Assembly (NCBI RefSeq): GCF_003946465.1
Contig: NZ_RHOL01000008.1
Coordinates: 22,903 to 86,902, forward strand
Source: Lacticaseibacillus hegangensis
Lineage (GTDB): Bacteria > Bacillota > Bacilli > Lactobacillales > Lactobacillaceae
Length of the DNA: 64,000 bases
Direction: 5' to 3'
In this document: piece after piece, positions 50,602 through 58,971 of the stretch
Layout: every line of letters begins with the position of its first letter
How positions within the stretch are numbered: the stretch's first letter is position 1
Program-made: the position numbers and the translations under genes
The notes under the pieces: model-generated
The model's database searches: none
Seen by the model: the letters and a program-made list of their open reading frames with translations, nothing else
What the model was told of the DNA's origin: nothing

Positions 50602-52062
50602 ATGACTAAATATGATATTATTGGGGCCACTGGTTGTACGACCGGCATTGCCCATACATACATGGCAAAAAAAGCGCTAGAGGAAGCTGCTAAGGAAAAG
50701 GGGCTTTCGTATAAGTTTGAAGCACATGGCCGCATGGGGGTCGAAAATGAACTCACTCCCGAAGAAATCAAAGAGGCAGGAGCGGTTGTCGTAGCTTCGG
50801 ACAAGGATGTAGACGCGGAACGTTTTGATGGCAAACCGATGGTAAATGTTCCTGTCGCTAGAGCGATTAAGGATGCGGGGAAGCTTATCGACGAGGCAAT
50901 GGCCGCGAAACCTGCCGAGAAAAAAGGCAATGAAGAAGACTATGGTACTGGGGAGAATGTATCTGATTACATTGCCGCACCAGACTCTGGTACGGGATTA
51001 GGCTTCACATTGTACCGCGCCCTTATGAATGGTGTTTCTGATATGCTTCCATTTGTTGTTGGTGGTGGTGTTTTGATTGCTCTTTCTCTTTTGTGGGGCA
51101 TCAATTCTGCTGATCCAAAAAGTGCTGAATATAATCAGATAGCATTTTACATGCATAGTATTGGGACTACGGCATTCAGTATGATGGTTCCAATGCTGGC
51201 GGGCGGTATTGCTAGAAGTATTTCTAGCCCAGCTCTTGTTGGTGGTATTGCTGGTGGCTTGATTGCTACAGCTGGCGGCACTGGGTTCCTTGGAGGGATT
51301 GTAGCTGGTTTTGCGGCTGGGTATATATTCCTTGGCCTTACAAAACTAATGTCAGTAATTCCAAAGAACTTCAATGGCATCAAGGCCATCTTTTTACTAC
51401 CTGTACTTGGTACTCTAGTCACCGGGTTTTTGATATATTGGATTTCTTCACCAATGAAATTTGTTAATGAAGGAATGGTCAATTTTCTTGAAGGTTTCCA
51501 GGATTCAAGTCCTATTGTTCTGGGTATTATCATGGGCTGCATGTGTGCTTTCGACATGGGCGGCCCAGTCAACAAAGCAGCTTCTCTGGTAGCCCTAGCA
51601 CTTTTAGCAAAAGGGAACTACTTCTTTATCGCAGGATTCTCAGCAGCCTGCATTGCGCCTCCTCTGATTACGGGTATTGCGACAACTGTCTTTCACAAGT
51701 ATTATACTGTTGGCGAGCGTAACGCCGGACTGGTAAATTATCTGCTTGGATCCACGCATATCACGGAAGGAGCAATTCCCTTTGTGGTTGAAGATCCAAT
51801 TCGGAACATGCCGATTATGATGCTTGGATCATCGATTGCGGCTTCACTAACCTATTTATTCCGTGTGCAAGTGCCCGCTCCTGCTGGCGCGTTCCTGGTC
51901 CTACCCATTGTGGTACACCCATTCTTGTGGCTCCTTGCAATCTTTACGGGAGCAATTATTGGCGGTCTATTACTTGGGGCTGTCCGCAAACACAGAGTGG
52001 TAACAGGTAAGAAAGTAATTCCGGGTTATGTGCCCGAAAAAGGTGTTGCGCAGAAAGCGTGA
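50602..52062 (+). CDS. PTS fructose-type EIIBC
   Basis: A 486-residue transporter with an EIIB domain (active Cys12 in GATGCTTGIAHTYMAKKAL) and an EIIC domain from about residue 135 (MNGVSDMLPFVVGGGVLIALS, FDMGGPVNKAASLVALALL, HITEGAIPFVVEDPIRNMP). In the last motif other members have VADPLRVIP, so the sugar loop differs. GGGGAGAGGG precedes the ATG. Phosphate comes from the EIIA encoded next. Confidence 0.92.
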   Translation: MTKYDIIGATGCTTGIAHTYMAKKALEEAAKEKGLSYKFEAHGRMGVENELTPEEIKEAGAVVVASDKDVDAERFDGKPMVNVPVARAIKDAGKLIDEAMAAKPAEKKGNEEDYGTGENVSDYIAAPDSGTGLGFTLYRALMNGVSDMLPFVVGGGVLIALSLLWGINSADPKSAEYNQIAFYMHSIGTTAFSMMVPMLAGGIARSISSPALVGGIAGGLIATAGGTGFLGGIVAGFAAGYIFLGLTKLMSVIPKNFNGIKAIFLLPVLGTLVTGFLIYWISSPMKFVNEGMVNFLEGFQDSSPIVLGIIMGCMCAFDMGGPVNKAASLVALALLAKGNYFFIAGFSAACIAPPLITGIATTVFHKYYTVGERNAGLVNYLLGSTHITEGAIPFVVEDPIRNMPIMMLGSSIAASLTYLFRVQVPAPAGAFLVLPIVVHPFLWLLAIFTGAIIGGLLLGAVRKHRVVTGKKVIPGYVPEKGVAQKA

Positions 52063-52088
52063 AACATGTTTAACGAAGGAGCTAGATG

Positions 52089-52538
52089 ATGTCAGACGAA
52101 GAATTCCCAATGTCCGAGAACGACGTATACTTAACTCAGAGTAAATCGCAAAGAGATTTGTTCGAATATCTTGCTAGTATGAATGTTGAGAAGGGATACG
52201 CCGACGACGACAAGGCTGTGGTTGATGCATTTTTAAAGCGCGAGGCTGAAACCTCTACAGGAATGTTTGATGGGATTGCCATTCCACATGCCATTTCTCC
52301 TCACATTAAGGAATCAAGGATTATGGTGGTCAAAAATGCAGTCCCTATTCCGTGGGAGACCTTTGATGATAAAGATGTGATCGTTGCTATTGCATTTCTT
52401 ATTCCTGAGCAAGGCAGTCAAGAACATCTTTCGTTACTTTCGAGGGTTGCGGAAAAACTCGTAGATGAAGATAATCGACATACATTGCTAAACCTGGAGA
52501 CCTCACAGGAGATCTATCACTGGGTCACTGGTAAGTAA
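52089..52538 (+). CDS. PTS fructose-type EIIA
   Basis: A 149-residue EIIA-Fru with the active His67 in GIAIPHAIS after KREAETSTGMFD. Two ATGs are possible; 52089 has AAGGAG 7 bases upstream and is preferred over 52086. It closes the third sugar module and is followed by a terminator. Confidence 0.9.
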   Translation: MSDEEFPMSENDVYLTQSKSQRDLFEYLASMNVEKGYADDDKAVVDAFLKREAETSTGMFDGIAIPHAISPHIKESRIMVVKNAVPIPWETFDDKDVIVAIAFLIPEQGSQEHLSLLSRVAEKLVDEDNRHTLLNLETSQEIYHWVTGK

Positions 52539-52551
52539 ATGAAACTAGATG

Positions 52552-52581
52552 GCACGGAGTGGAGTTGACTTCGTGCTTTTT
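52552..52581 (+). terminator. Terminator of the third sugar operon
   Basis: GCACGGAGT pairs with ACTTCGTGC (one mismatch) and is followed by TTTTT. Confidence 0.82.
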
Positions 52582-52702
52582 GTAGTGACGAGGTATCGAG
52601 CATACCGACATTTATGAGCGTGATCCTTTCTGTGTGACAAAATGTCGATTTTCGAAACTGTTTTACAGTCATAGATTTGTTGTGGATTATTTCACATAGT
52701 TC

Positions 52703-52765
52703 TTGACTATCGCGCCGCATGGACCTATACTCGCTTTGGTTTTAAAATATTTTATAACGTATAAA
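52703..52765 (+). promoter_or_regulatory. Promoter and putative operator of the yhf operon
   Basis: TTGACT (52703-52708) and TATACT (52726-52731) are exactly 17 bp apart. A perfect dyad TTTATA-ACG-TATAAA (52751-52765) lies just downstream of the expected start and before the ribosome site AAAGGAGG, a plausible site for the YhfZ regulator. Confidence 0.75.
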
Positions 52766-52779
52766 AGGAGGGGGTTCCC

Positions 52780-53694
52780 ATAAAGGCCGAGCAGTATAGG
52801 AAGAAGGGCATAGCCTTGATGGAGCTTGCTCGTCGTTTCTACCTAACTGATATCAGTGATCGTATCCCCACTGTAGACGAACTGTGTGAGGATACTGGCA
52901 TGTCAAGAGGCACAGTACAGAGTGCCTTGACGATCATGAGAGACGATAAGGCGATTGAAACTCAGGCAAAGGGCAAATTAGGCACATATCTAACGGCAAA
53001 AAATGAAAACACTCTGCTTTCATATTTGGATAGTCGCGGGTTGGTCTGCGCAATGCCACTTCCATACACAAAACACTACGAAGGACTTGCCACAGCTTTA
53101 TACAAGTCATTTTCTGGAAGCCCTCTTCGCCTAAATTTAGCATATGTCAGCGGTAGTTTAAATCGTCTAGATGGCCTGCTTAACAACCGCTATAACTTTA
53201 TCATCACCTCTGGCCTAACAGCAGATTATTTGGAAGAGAACTATCAAGTGAAGAAAATATTCGAACTGCCTACAGAGTCCTACTTGTCGGAACACGTAAT
53301 CGTGTTTTCAAAGGGTTCCGACAAGGTAATTAAGGAGGGCATGAGGATTGGCGTTGACACCAAGTCTCTTGACTACGCTTTGTTGACTAATGAAGCATTG
53401 AATAAGAGACACGTTAAAAGAGTTGGAGTACCCTACAATCAGATAGTACAACAGATTATTTCAGGTAAGATTGATGCTGCTATCTGGAACAAAGACGAGA
53501 TTATGTCGAAGAACTACAAGGTGTCATATCGAGAAATTGACAGTCCATCAGTTCGCAGAGCGTCGCAGGCAGTTCTTATAGGTGGGAATAACTCAGACTT
53601 CATACAGGCGGTAGTACGTCAAAGAGTTCACACTTCGGAAATAATGGCCATCCAAAAAGGGGTGGTTTCAGGCAGCATTTTGCCTGAGTATTAA
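52780..53694 (+). CDS. yhfZ: YhfZ-like transcriptional regulator, possible AUA start
   Basis: About 305 residues. A helix-turn-helix (VDELCEDTGMSRGTVQSALTIM) is followed by a periplasmic-binding-like effector domain. CAMPLPYTKHYEGLA and VVSGSILPEY closely match the enterobacterial YhfZ sequence as I know it. The usual starts are TTG 52816 and ATG 52819, but homology to YhfZ continues upstream and a strong site AAAGGAGG ends 8 bases before an in-frame ATA at 52780 with no other start between. So either AUA is used or the original ATG has mutated. It is the first gene of the yhf operon. Confidence 0.82.
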   Translation: MKAEQYRKKGIALMELARRFYLTDISDRIPTVDELCEDTGMSRGTVQSALTIMRDDKAIETQAKGKLGTYLTAKNENTLLSYLDSRGLVCAMPLPYTKHYEGLATALYKSFSGSPLRLNLAYVSGSLNRLDGLLNNRYNFIITSGLTADYLEENYQVKKIFELPTESYLSEHVIVFSKGSDKVIKEGMRIGVDTKSLDYALLTNEALNKRHVKRVGVPYNQIVQQIISGKIDAAIWNKDEIMSKNYKVSYREIDSPSVRRASQAVLIGGNNSDFIQAVVRQRVHTSEIMAIQKGVVSGSILPEY

Positions 53695-53714
53695 AAGTAA
53701 AGGAGGTGATATTT

Positions 53715-54080
53715 ATGAAAGAAGAAACCAAGACCAAGTTGGGGGTGTTGCAAAGTGTAGGGAAAATAACAAGCGAGGATCTTGCGTATCTAAATAAAGT
53801 AGACAATCTTCTAGAAGATCGACTAGCCGGCAATGCCGATTTCAACGACGAAATGCTGTTGATACATCTTGCTGTCGCTCTCGAACGCGCTCGTAAGGGA
53901 GAGAAGGTTGATGCCTTGCCAGATACGATTTGGGCGCAGGTGTCAGGAAAACCCGAGTACGAAGAAGCCGCTAAACTGACCGGGGAAATTTTAAAAATGG
54001 TCCCAGTCAATTTTTCCAAACAAGAATCACGTTATATTGCTATGCATGTTTTAAACCTGACAAGGAGTGAGACAAAATGA
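53715..54080 (+). CDS. yhfY: YhfY-like PRD-domain protein
   Basis: A 121-residue protein consisting of one PTS-regulation-like helical domain (LEDRLAGNADFNDEMLLIHLAVALERARKGE, then SKQESRYIAMHVLNLTRS), like YhfY next to YhfZ in enterobacteria. The His in LIHLA and in AMHVL are at places where PRDs are phosphorylated. There is no DNA-binding domain. AGGAGG lies 8 bases before ATG 53715. It overlaps the next gene by four bases. Its role is unknown; a link to PTS state is inferred. Confidence 0.75.
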   Translation: MKEETKTKLGVLQSVGKITSEDLAYLNKVDNLLEDRLAGNADFNDEMLLIHLAVALERARKGEKVDALPDTIWAQVSGKPEYEEAAKLTGEILKMVPVNFSKQESRYIAMHVLNLTRSETK

Positions 54081-54442
54081 CAATGGTAGTTGTTGGTGGA
54101 CAGATGGGAAAGCCGGAAATTGAAGCTGATTTGAAAAAGATGCTGGCAGGAAAAAATATTGATATTGAGGTTAAAAACGACCTGGACGCAGCCCTAGCCG
54201 TAAAAAGTGGGCAAGCAAATTATTACATTGGCGCTTGTGAAACCGGAGCTGGTGGCGCGTTAGCAATGGCGACAGCATTGTTAGGATCAGAGAAAACGAT
54301 GACCGTTGCTTCTCCGACAAAGGTTCTTTCACCGGATGAGATAAAGGAAGGCTTCGAAAAAGGAAAAGTTGCTTTTGGATTCACAATCAATTCGAAAGAC
54401 ACGGTTTTGCCGTTGTTGGCCGAACTCATAGCTAATTCGTAA
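54077..54442 (+). CDS. yhfU: YhfU-like protein (DUF2620)
   Basis: A 121-residue alpha/beta protein. MTMVVVGGQMGKPEIEADLKKML opens it; VKSGQANYYIGACETGAGGALAMATALLG is the conserved core seen in YhfU. GKVAFGFTINSKDTVLP follows. The function is unknown. It precedes the YhfT transporter gene, as in the enterobacterial locus, suggesting a partner role, such as a PTS-like or regulatory subunit of transport (inference). Confidence 0.82.
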   Translation: MTMVVVGGQMGKPEIEADLKKMLAGKNIDIEVKNDLDAALAVKSGQANYYIGACETGAGGALAMATALLGSEKTMTVASPTKVLSPDEIKEGFEKGKVAFGFTINSKDTVLPLLAELIANS

Positions 54443-54500
54443 GATATTCGGCAAATATACTGGAAAAAATATATTAAAGACATAAGGACGGTGAAATTTT

Positions 54501-55796
54501 ATGGACTTCAATACGGTTCTAGACTATGTTTTGGTTGCACTGATGGGTGCCGTTGGTTCGATTCTTGCGAACCGAGGAATTGCGGTGTTCAACGATGGAT
54601 TGCGGCCGATCATGCCCGAATACTTTGAAGGAAAAATTGACCGCAAAGAGCTTGCAGCAACAAGTTTTGCTGTTAGTTTTGGGCTTGTGATTGGTATGGG
54701 GATCCCAGTTTCGATTGGGACTACGGTATTATTAGCACACAGTATTCTTCTTACGGACGATATTATTGGTACCTGGACTCCCGACACTAAGTGGGGGAGC
54801 GCTATTGCTGGGGGGATTGGTGCTATCTATGGCGTCGCACTAATGTTGGGCCTCTCATCAATAGTTAAATTGTTTAACGCGATGCCTGTCAACTTTATGC
54901 CTGCTTTGAGTCTTCTTGGCACTCCAATTCTTCTCGCTTTTGCGGCGTTCCCGGCGCTCGCAGTTGCTAGCCAACATGGCGCTAAGAAGGGCATTATTAC
55001 CATGGGTGTCACCTTCGTAACCTGGCTGGTAGTCAGCAAGTTTGCTATTTGGAAGCTTGCCAATGGGACAACCATCCAGCTCGATCCCACCGGTATGGCT
55101 TTGCTTGTAGCGATGATTATGATGATCTTCTTTGCTGCACAAGTGAAGAGCACTGGCGATTCCAATACTCAGTTGGTGAACGTGTTTGCTGAACGTGTAT
55201 CTAGAATCAAGCATAATTGGATCTGGCTTTCTCTGATGGGCGGTATCATCACGGTTGCCGCTAGTCAATTGTTCTTCGCAGTAGGCGTTCTTCCACAACA
55301 GTTACTGGTAAAAGGTGACGTAAATGGTGCCATCTTTGCCACCGTTGCACGGGCAATTGGATTTGTTCCTTTAGTCTTCTCCACCGCCATTGTAACTGGT
55401 GTATATGCCACAGCTGGTACCACACTGATTTTCGCTATTGGTATGTTGCTCAAGGGACAACCAATCCTTGCCTTTGTCGCTGGTTTTGCATGGATGTGGA
55501 TCGAAGTGCAAGCTTTGAACGTTACGGCCAAGGGTCTTGATCGGTTCCCTGGTATTCGGGACATGGGCGAGCACATTCGTACTGCTTTGAGCGATACAAT
55601 TGCGATTGCACTTTTGATTGGCTCGGCAATGGCTTGCAGCAAGATGGCAGGAAATGTTGGTTACTTCTGGGTAATCGGTTGGTGGCTGTTGAATCGGAAG
55701 CTGAAGAAGCCTCTCGTAGATCTTGCGGTTGGCCCAATTGCAGCTATTGCATTGGGTGTATTGCTTAACTTGCTGCGTGTAGTTGGGCTGTTCTAG
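54501..55796 (+). CDS. yhfT: YhfT-like membrane transporter
   Basis: A 431-residue membrane protein with about eleven helices. SILANRGIAVFNDGLRPIMPEYFEGKIDRKELA is the characteristic start of YhfT, and FAERVSRIKHNWIWLSLMG, ARAIGFVPLVFSTAIVTGVYA and GLDRFPGIRDMGEHIRTA match along the length. It is the predicted uptake or export system of the yhf pathway. The substrate is unknown. It is preceded by a 58-base gap after yhfU, without a terminator. Confidence 0.85.
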   Translation: MDFNTVLDYVLVALMGAVGSILANRGIAVFNDGLRPIMPEYFEGKIDRKELAATSFAVSFGLVIGMGIPVSIGTTVLLAHSILLTDDIIGTWTPDTKWGSAIAGGIGAIYGVALMLGLSSIVKLFNAMPVNFMPALSLLGTPILLAFAAFPALAVASQHGAKKGIITMGVTFVTWLVVSKFAIWKLANGTTIQLDPTGMALLVAMIMMIFFAAQVKSTGDSNTQLVNVFAERVSRIKHNWIWLSLMGGIITVAASQLFFAVGVLPQQLLVKGDVNGAIFATVARAIGFVPLVFSTAIVTGVYATAGTTLIFAIGMLLKGQPILAFVAGFAWMWIEVQALNVTAKGLDRFPGIRDMGEHIRTALSDTIAIALLIGSAMACSKMAGNVGYFWVIGWWLLNRKLKKPLVDLAVGPIAAIALGVLLNLLRVVGLF

Positions 55797-55828
55797 GCGA
55801 AACACGCTTTATTATAAGGAGATCAAAC

Positions 55829-56713
55829 ATGCTGAAGAAAGGTATGGTATATGCTCACGAGCACATTCCCATCGATTTATCGGAAGTCAAAGAGAACGAA
55901 GATTGCCATCTTGACGAAAAAGAGGCGGTCATTGATGAGTTCAAGGACTTGTATAGTAAGGGTGTCAGAAACGTAATTGACATGACAAACCGTGGTATGG
56001 GGAGAGACCTGCCTTATGCACAAGAAGTGGCAAATGCGTCAGGTGTGAATATAGTCCAGAGCACGGGGTACTATCAAGATGCATTCATGCCCATTGAGGT
56101 CTTTCGCTCATCAGTCTACCAATTAGCGGATCAAATGATTCACGATATTCAGGTCGGAATCAAGGGAAGTAACACTAAAGCAGGCGTGATTGGTGAGATT
56201 GCGACTAGTAAGGGCAAGTGGACTGAAGCTGAAGGGAAGGTCTTTCGAGCAGCTGTAATTGCTCAGAAAGAAACTGGATGTCCAATCAGTACGCATACTT
56301 CATTAGGCACATTGGGGAAGGAGCAGGTTCGCTTCTTCAAAGACCAAAAAGCTGACTTGAGCCATATTGTCATTGGACATGTGGATTTAACGGGATCATC
56401 AGATTACGTACTTGATTTGCTAAAATCTGGTATTAACGTCGAGATTGACACTATTGGCAAGAGTAACTACATGCCTGATAAAATACGAGTTGAAATTATC
56501 AAGGCAGCACAAGATGCAGGTTTCATTGACAATGTAGTTATGTCAATGGATATCACACGTAAAACGCATTTAAAAATTAACGGGGGTAACGGCTATTCTT
56601 ATTTGATTGACAAGTTCTTCCCAGAGCTCTTAGATGGCGGTGTTACCCAAGAATCCATTAATAAAATGATGATTGATAATCCACAGAGAATCTTTGGTGA
56701 TTTTAATGCCTAG
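55829..56713 (+). CDS. php: Phosphotriesterase homology protein Php
   Basis: A 294-residue TIM-barrel amidohydrolase. Metal ligands are His10 and His12 (AHEH), Glu123 (VIGEIATSKG, where phosphotriesterase has a carbamylated Lys), His156 (STHTSLG), His184 (VIGHVDLTGSSD) and Asp241 (SMDITRKTHLK). The Glu bridge is typical of E. coli Php. Known Php lacks phosphotriesterase activity to my knowledge. AAGGAG precedes the ATG. It overlaps yhfS by 8 bases. Confidence 0.9.
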   Translation: MLKKGMVYAHEHIPIDLSEVKENEDCHLDEKEAVIDEFKDLYSKGVRNVIDMTNRGMGRDLPYAQEVANASGVNIVQSTGYYQDAFMPIEVFRSSVYQLADQMIHDIQVGIKGSNTKAGVIGEIATSKGKWTEAEGKVFRAAVIAQKETGCPISTHTSLGTLGKEQVRFFKDQKADLSHIVIGHVDLTGSSDYVLDLLKSGINVEIDTIGKSNYMPDKIRVEIIKAAQDAGFIDNVVMSMDITRKTHLKINGGNGYSYLIDKFFPELLDGGVTQESINKMMIDNPQRIFGDFNA

Positions 56714-57803
56714 TTTTAAAACGTACCCTCTGGTAAGTATCACATACGAAGAAGCGCTTCGTAAGCAGCATAAGCTTGTAGACCTAATGACTCGGCATTT
56801 TGCTGGAGATGAGTTATTGAGTCGTGGCGATTTGGGAGTTGTCCCGGGGCTAAACCAGCCACGCTATACAAGAAAAGTGGAAGAATTACTCGCGGATTAC
56901 TTCGGCGCAGAAGCGGCGATGCTTGTACGTGGCTCTGGAACAGGCGCGATACGATTGGCGTTACATGCATATTTGAAGGCTGGAGACAGGCTTCTTGTAC
57001 ATAAGGCCCCTATATATCCAACCACCAAAGTCTCTATTGAGATGCTTGGAATAAAAACGGTCGAAATTGATTACAACGATTTAGCGAATGAAAATACTAT
57101 TGAAAATGTGGACGCTATTCTGGTTCAGATTACTCGGCAGAGGCCAGACGATTCATACTCTTTGAAAGCTGTTTTGGATTACTTTAAAACTCAGTACCCG
57201 GGTGTTCCCATCATTACAGATGATAATTATGCAGTCATGAAGATTCCTAAGATTGGTGTGGAATCAGGTAGTGATTTAAGCTGTTTCTCGACATTTAAGT
57301 TGTTGGGGCCAGAAGGAATTGGCTGTATAGTCGGCGACGCAAAAGCGATTGCTCGTCTTCGAGAAGAAAACTATTCCGGAGGTTCGCAGGTGCAAGGGCA
57401 TGAAGCAATCGATGTGTTAAGAGGTATGACTTATGCGCCCGTGGCACTGGCAAACCAGGCGTTGGTTGTTGAGGAACTGGTGAAGCGACTCAATTCGGGA
57501 GAAGTACCCGGCATAGCTGATGCTTATATCGCTAACGCTCAGTCTAAGGTTTTACTAGTCGAGTTCGATAAACCCGTTGCACAAAAAGTCTTGAAATACA
57601 CAAATGCCCTGGGAGCAGCTCCAAATCCAGTCGGCGCTGAGTCAAAGTATGAGATTGTGCCAATGTTCTATAGAGTATCGGGGACCTTCAAGGAATATGA
57701 TCCCAAATTGTTACAAACAACAATTCGTATAAATCCATACAGATGCGGAGCTGAAACTATCATTCGGATTCTCCGCGAAAGTTTGGCGAAGGCGGTGTCA
57801 TAA
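56706..57803 (+). CDS. yhfS: YhfS-like PLP-dependent enzyme (fold type I)
   Basis: A 365-residue pyridoxal-phosphate enzyme related to cystathionine/methionine-gamma lyases and aminotransferases. LGVVPGLNQPRYTRKVEELLADYFGAEAAMLVRGSGTGAIRLAL is the start region, DDNYAVMK holds the PLP-ring Asp, and Lys198 in CFSTFKLLGPEGIG is the probable Schiff-base lysine. AQSKVLLVEF and GAESKYEIVPMFYR match YhfS. ATG 56706 lies inside the php stop region (8-base overlap). The reaction is not known. Confidence 0.88.
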   Translation: MPSFKTYPLVSITYEEALRKQHKLVDLMTRHFAGDELLSRGDLGVVPGLNQPRYTRKVEELLADYFGAEAAMLVRGSGTGAIRLALHAYLKAGDRLLVHKAPIYPTTKVSIEMLGIKTVEIDYNDLANENTIENVDAILVQITRQRPDDSYSLKAVLDYFKTQYPGVPIITDDNYAVMKIPKIGVESGSDLSCFSTFKLLGPEGIGCIVGDAKAIARLREENYSGGSQVQGHEAIDVLRGMTYAPVALANQALVVEELVKRLNSGEVPGIADAYIANAQSKVLLVEFDKPVAQKVLKYTNALGAAPNPVGAESKYEIVPMFYRVSGTFKEYDPKLLQTTIRINPYRCGAETIIRILRESLAKAVS

Positions 57804-58970
57804 ATGTTTTTAAAAAAACTTGAGGAACGGAACCCTGAGCTTATTGACTTTGCATTTAAGCTCCATGAGAAAGGTCAGATTCTGCCAGACACTTATGTTA
57901 TAGACCTAGATACCATTATCGCTAACACAGAGAAGCTTGTGGCGGCAGCCAAAGATAATGACGTCGAATTACTTTACATGACAAAACAAATTGGTAGAAA
58001 CCCATTAATTGCGAAAGCAATTCAAGATGCTGGGATTTCAAATGCTGTGGTGGTTGATTTCCGTGAAGCAGAAACCTTTATGAACAATCACCTGCATCTT
58101 GGCAATGTAGGGCATCTAGTTCAGATACCTCGATCGTTAATGAAGAAGGTTCTATCCTATGGTACTAAGTATGTAACAACCTATTCCCTTGAAAATACCT
58201 TAGCGTTGAATACTGCGGCTGAAGAGGTGGGAATCAGGCAGAAAATTTTAATCAAAGTCACTGGTGCGGGAGACGATGTTTACCCTGGACAAACCGGTGG
58301 CTTTACCTTAGAGGAACTTGCTGCGGAAGTTGACAAGATAAAGACACTCAGTAATATTGAGATTTCTGGTCTCACAACATTTCCAGCAATCCTGTTTGAC
58401 GAGAAGTCGAAGACGTATGCCGCAACCGCAAACGTAAAGACTGTGAACAAGGCAAAGGCAATTTTGGAAGAACACGGTATTACTCCTCGAGTAATCAGTC
58501 TTCCTTCTGCGACAGCCGTTGGTTCGCTACCACTTATCCACAAGTTGGGAGGGAATGAAGCGGAGCCTGGTCATGCATTGACGGGCACTACTCCGTTTCA
58601 TGCCGTGGAAAATCTACCAGAAAAGCCGGCATATTGTTACCTTACTGAAGTGTCACACAATGCTAACGGTCACAGTTTTGTGTACGGTGGTGGTTACTAT
58701 CGTCGGGGACACTTGAGAAACGCAATAGTTAAAGAAGAGGGAGGCTATCAAAGCGCTGAAGTATTACCTTTGGATCTTTCTAGCATCGATTACTACCTGG
58801 AATTAAATAAGGAGTTTGCTGCTGGCCTGCCTGTGGTAATGGCTTCAAGAACTCAAATTTTTGTTACACGAAGTTCTGTGGCAGTTGTCAGCGGGCTTCA
58901 TACTGGTGAGCCAAAGCTAGTTGGTTTATTTGACAGTCTCGGAAAACCATTAACGGAGGGCATGAGATAA
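57804..58970 (+). CDS. yhfX: YhfX-like PLP-dependent enzyme (alanine-racemase fold)
   Basis: A 388-residue enzyme with an alanine-racemase-type barrel. Lys61 in LLYMTKQIGRNPLIAKAI is the likely PLP lysine. TGAGDDVYPGQTGGF, LPSATAVGSLPLI, EPGHALTGTTPFHA and YGGGYYRRGHLRNA match YhfX along its length, ending FVTRSSVAVVSGLHTGEP. Racemisation or decarboxylation of an amino acid is expected. Its ATG directly follows the yhfS stop. Confidence 0.9.
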   Translation: MFLKKLEERNPELIDFAFKLHEKGQILPDTYVIDLDTIIANTEKLVAAAKDNDVELLYMTKQIGRNPLIAKAIQDAGISNAVVVDFREAETFMNNHLHLGNVGHLVQIPRSLMKKVLSYGTKYVTTYSLENTLALNTAAEEVGIRQKILIKVTGAGDDVYPGQTGGFTLEELAAEVDKIKTLSNIEISGLTTFPAILFDEKSKTYAATANVKTVNKAKAILEEHGITPRVISLPSATAVGSLPLIHKLGGNEAEPGHALTGTTPFHAVENLPEKPAYCYLTEVSHNANGHSFVYGGGYYRRGHLRNAIVKEEGGYQSAEVLPLDLSSIDYYLELNKEFAAGLPVVMASRTQIFVTRSSVAVVSGLHTGEPKLVGLFDSLGKPLTEGMR

Positions 58971-58971
58971 T

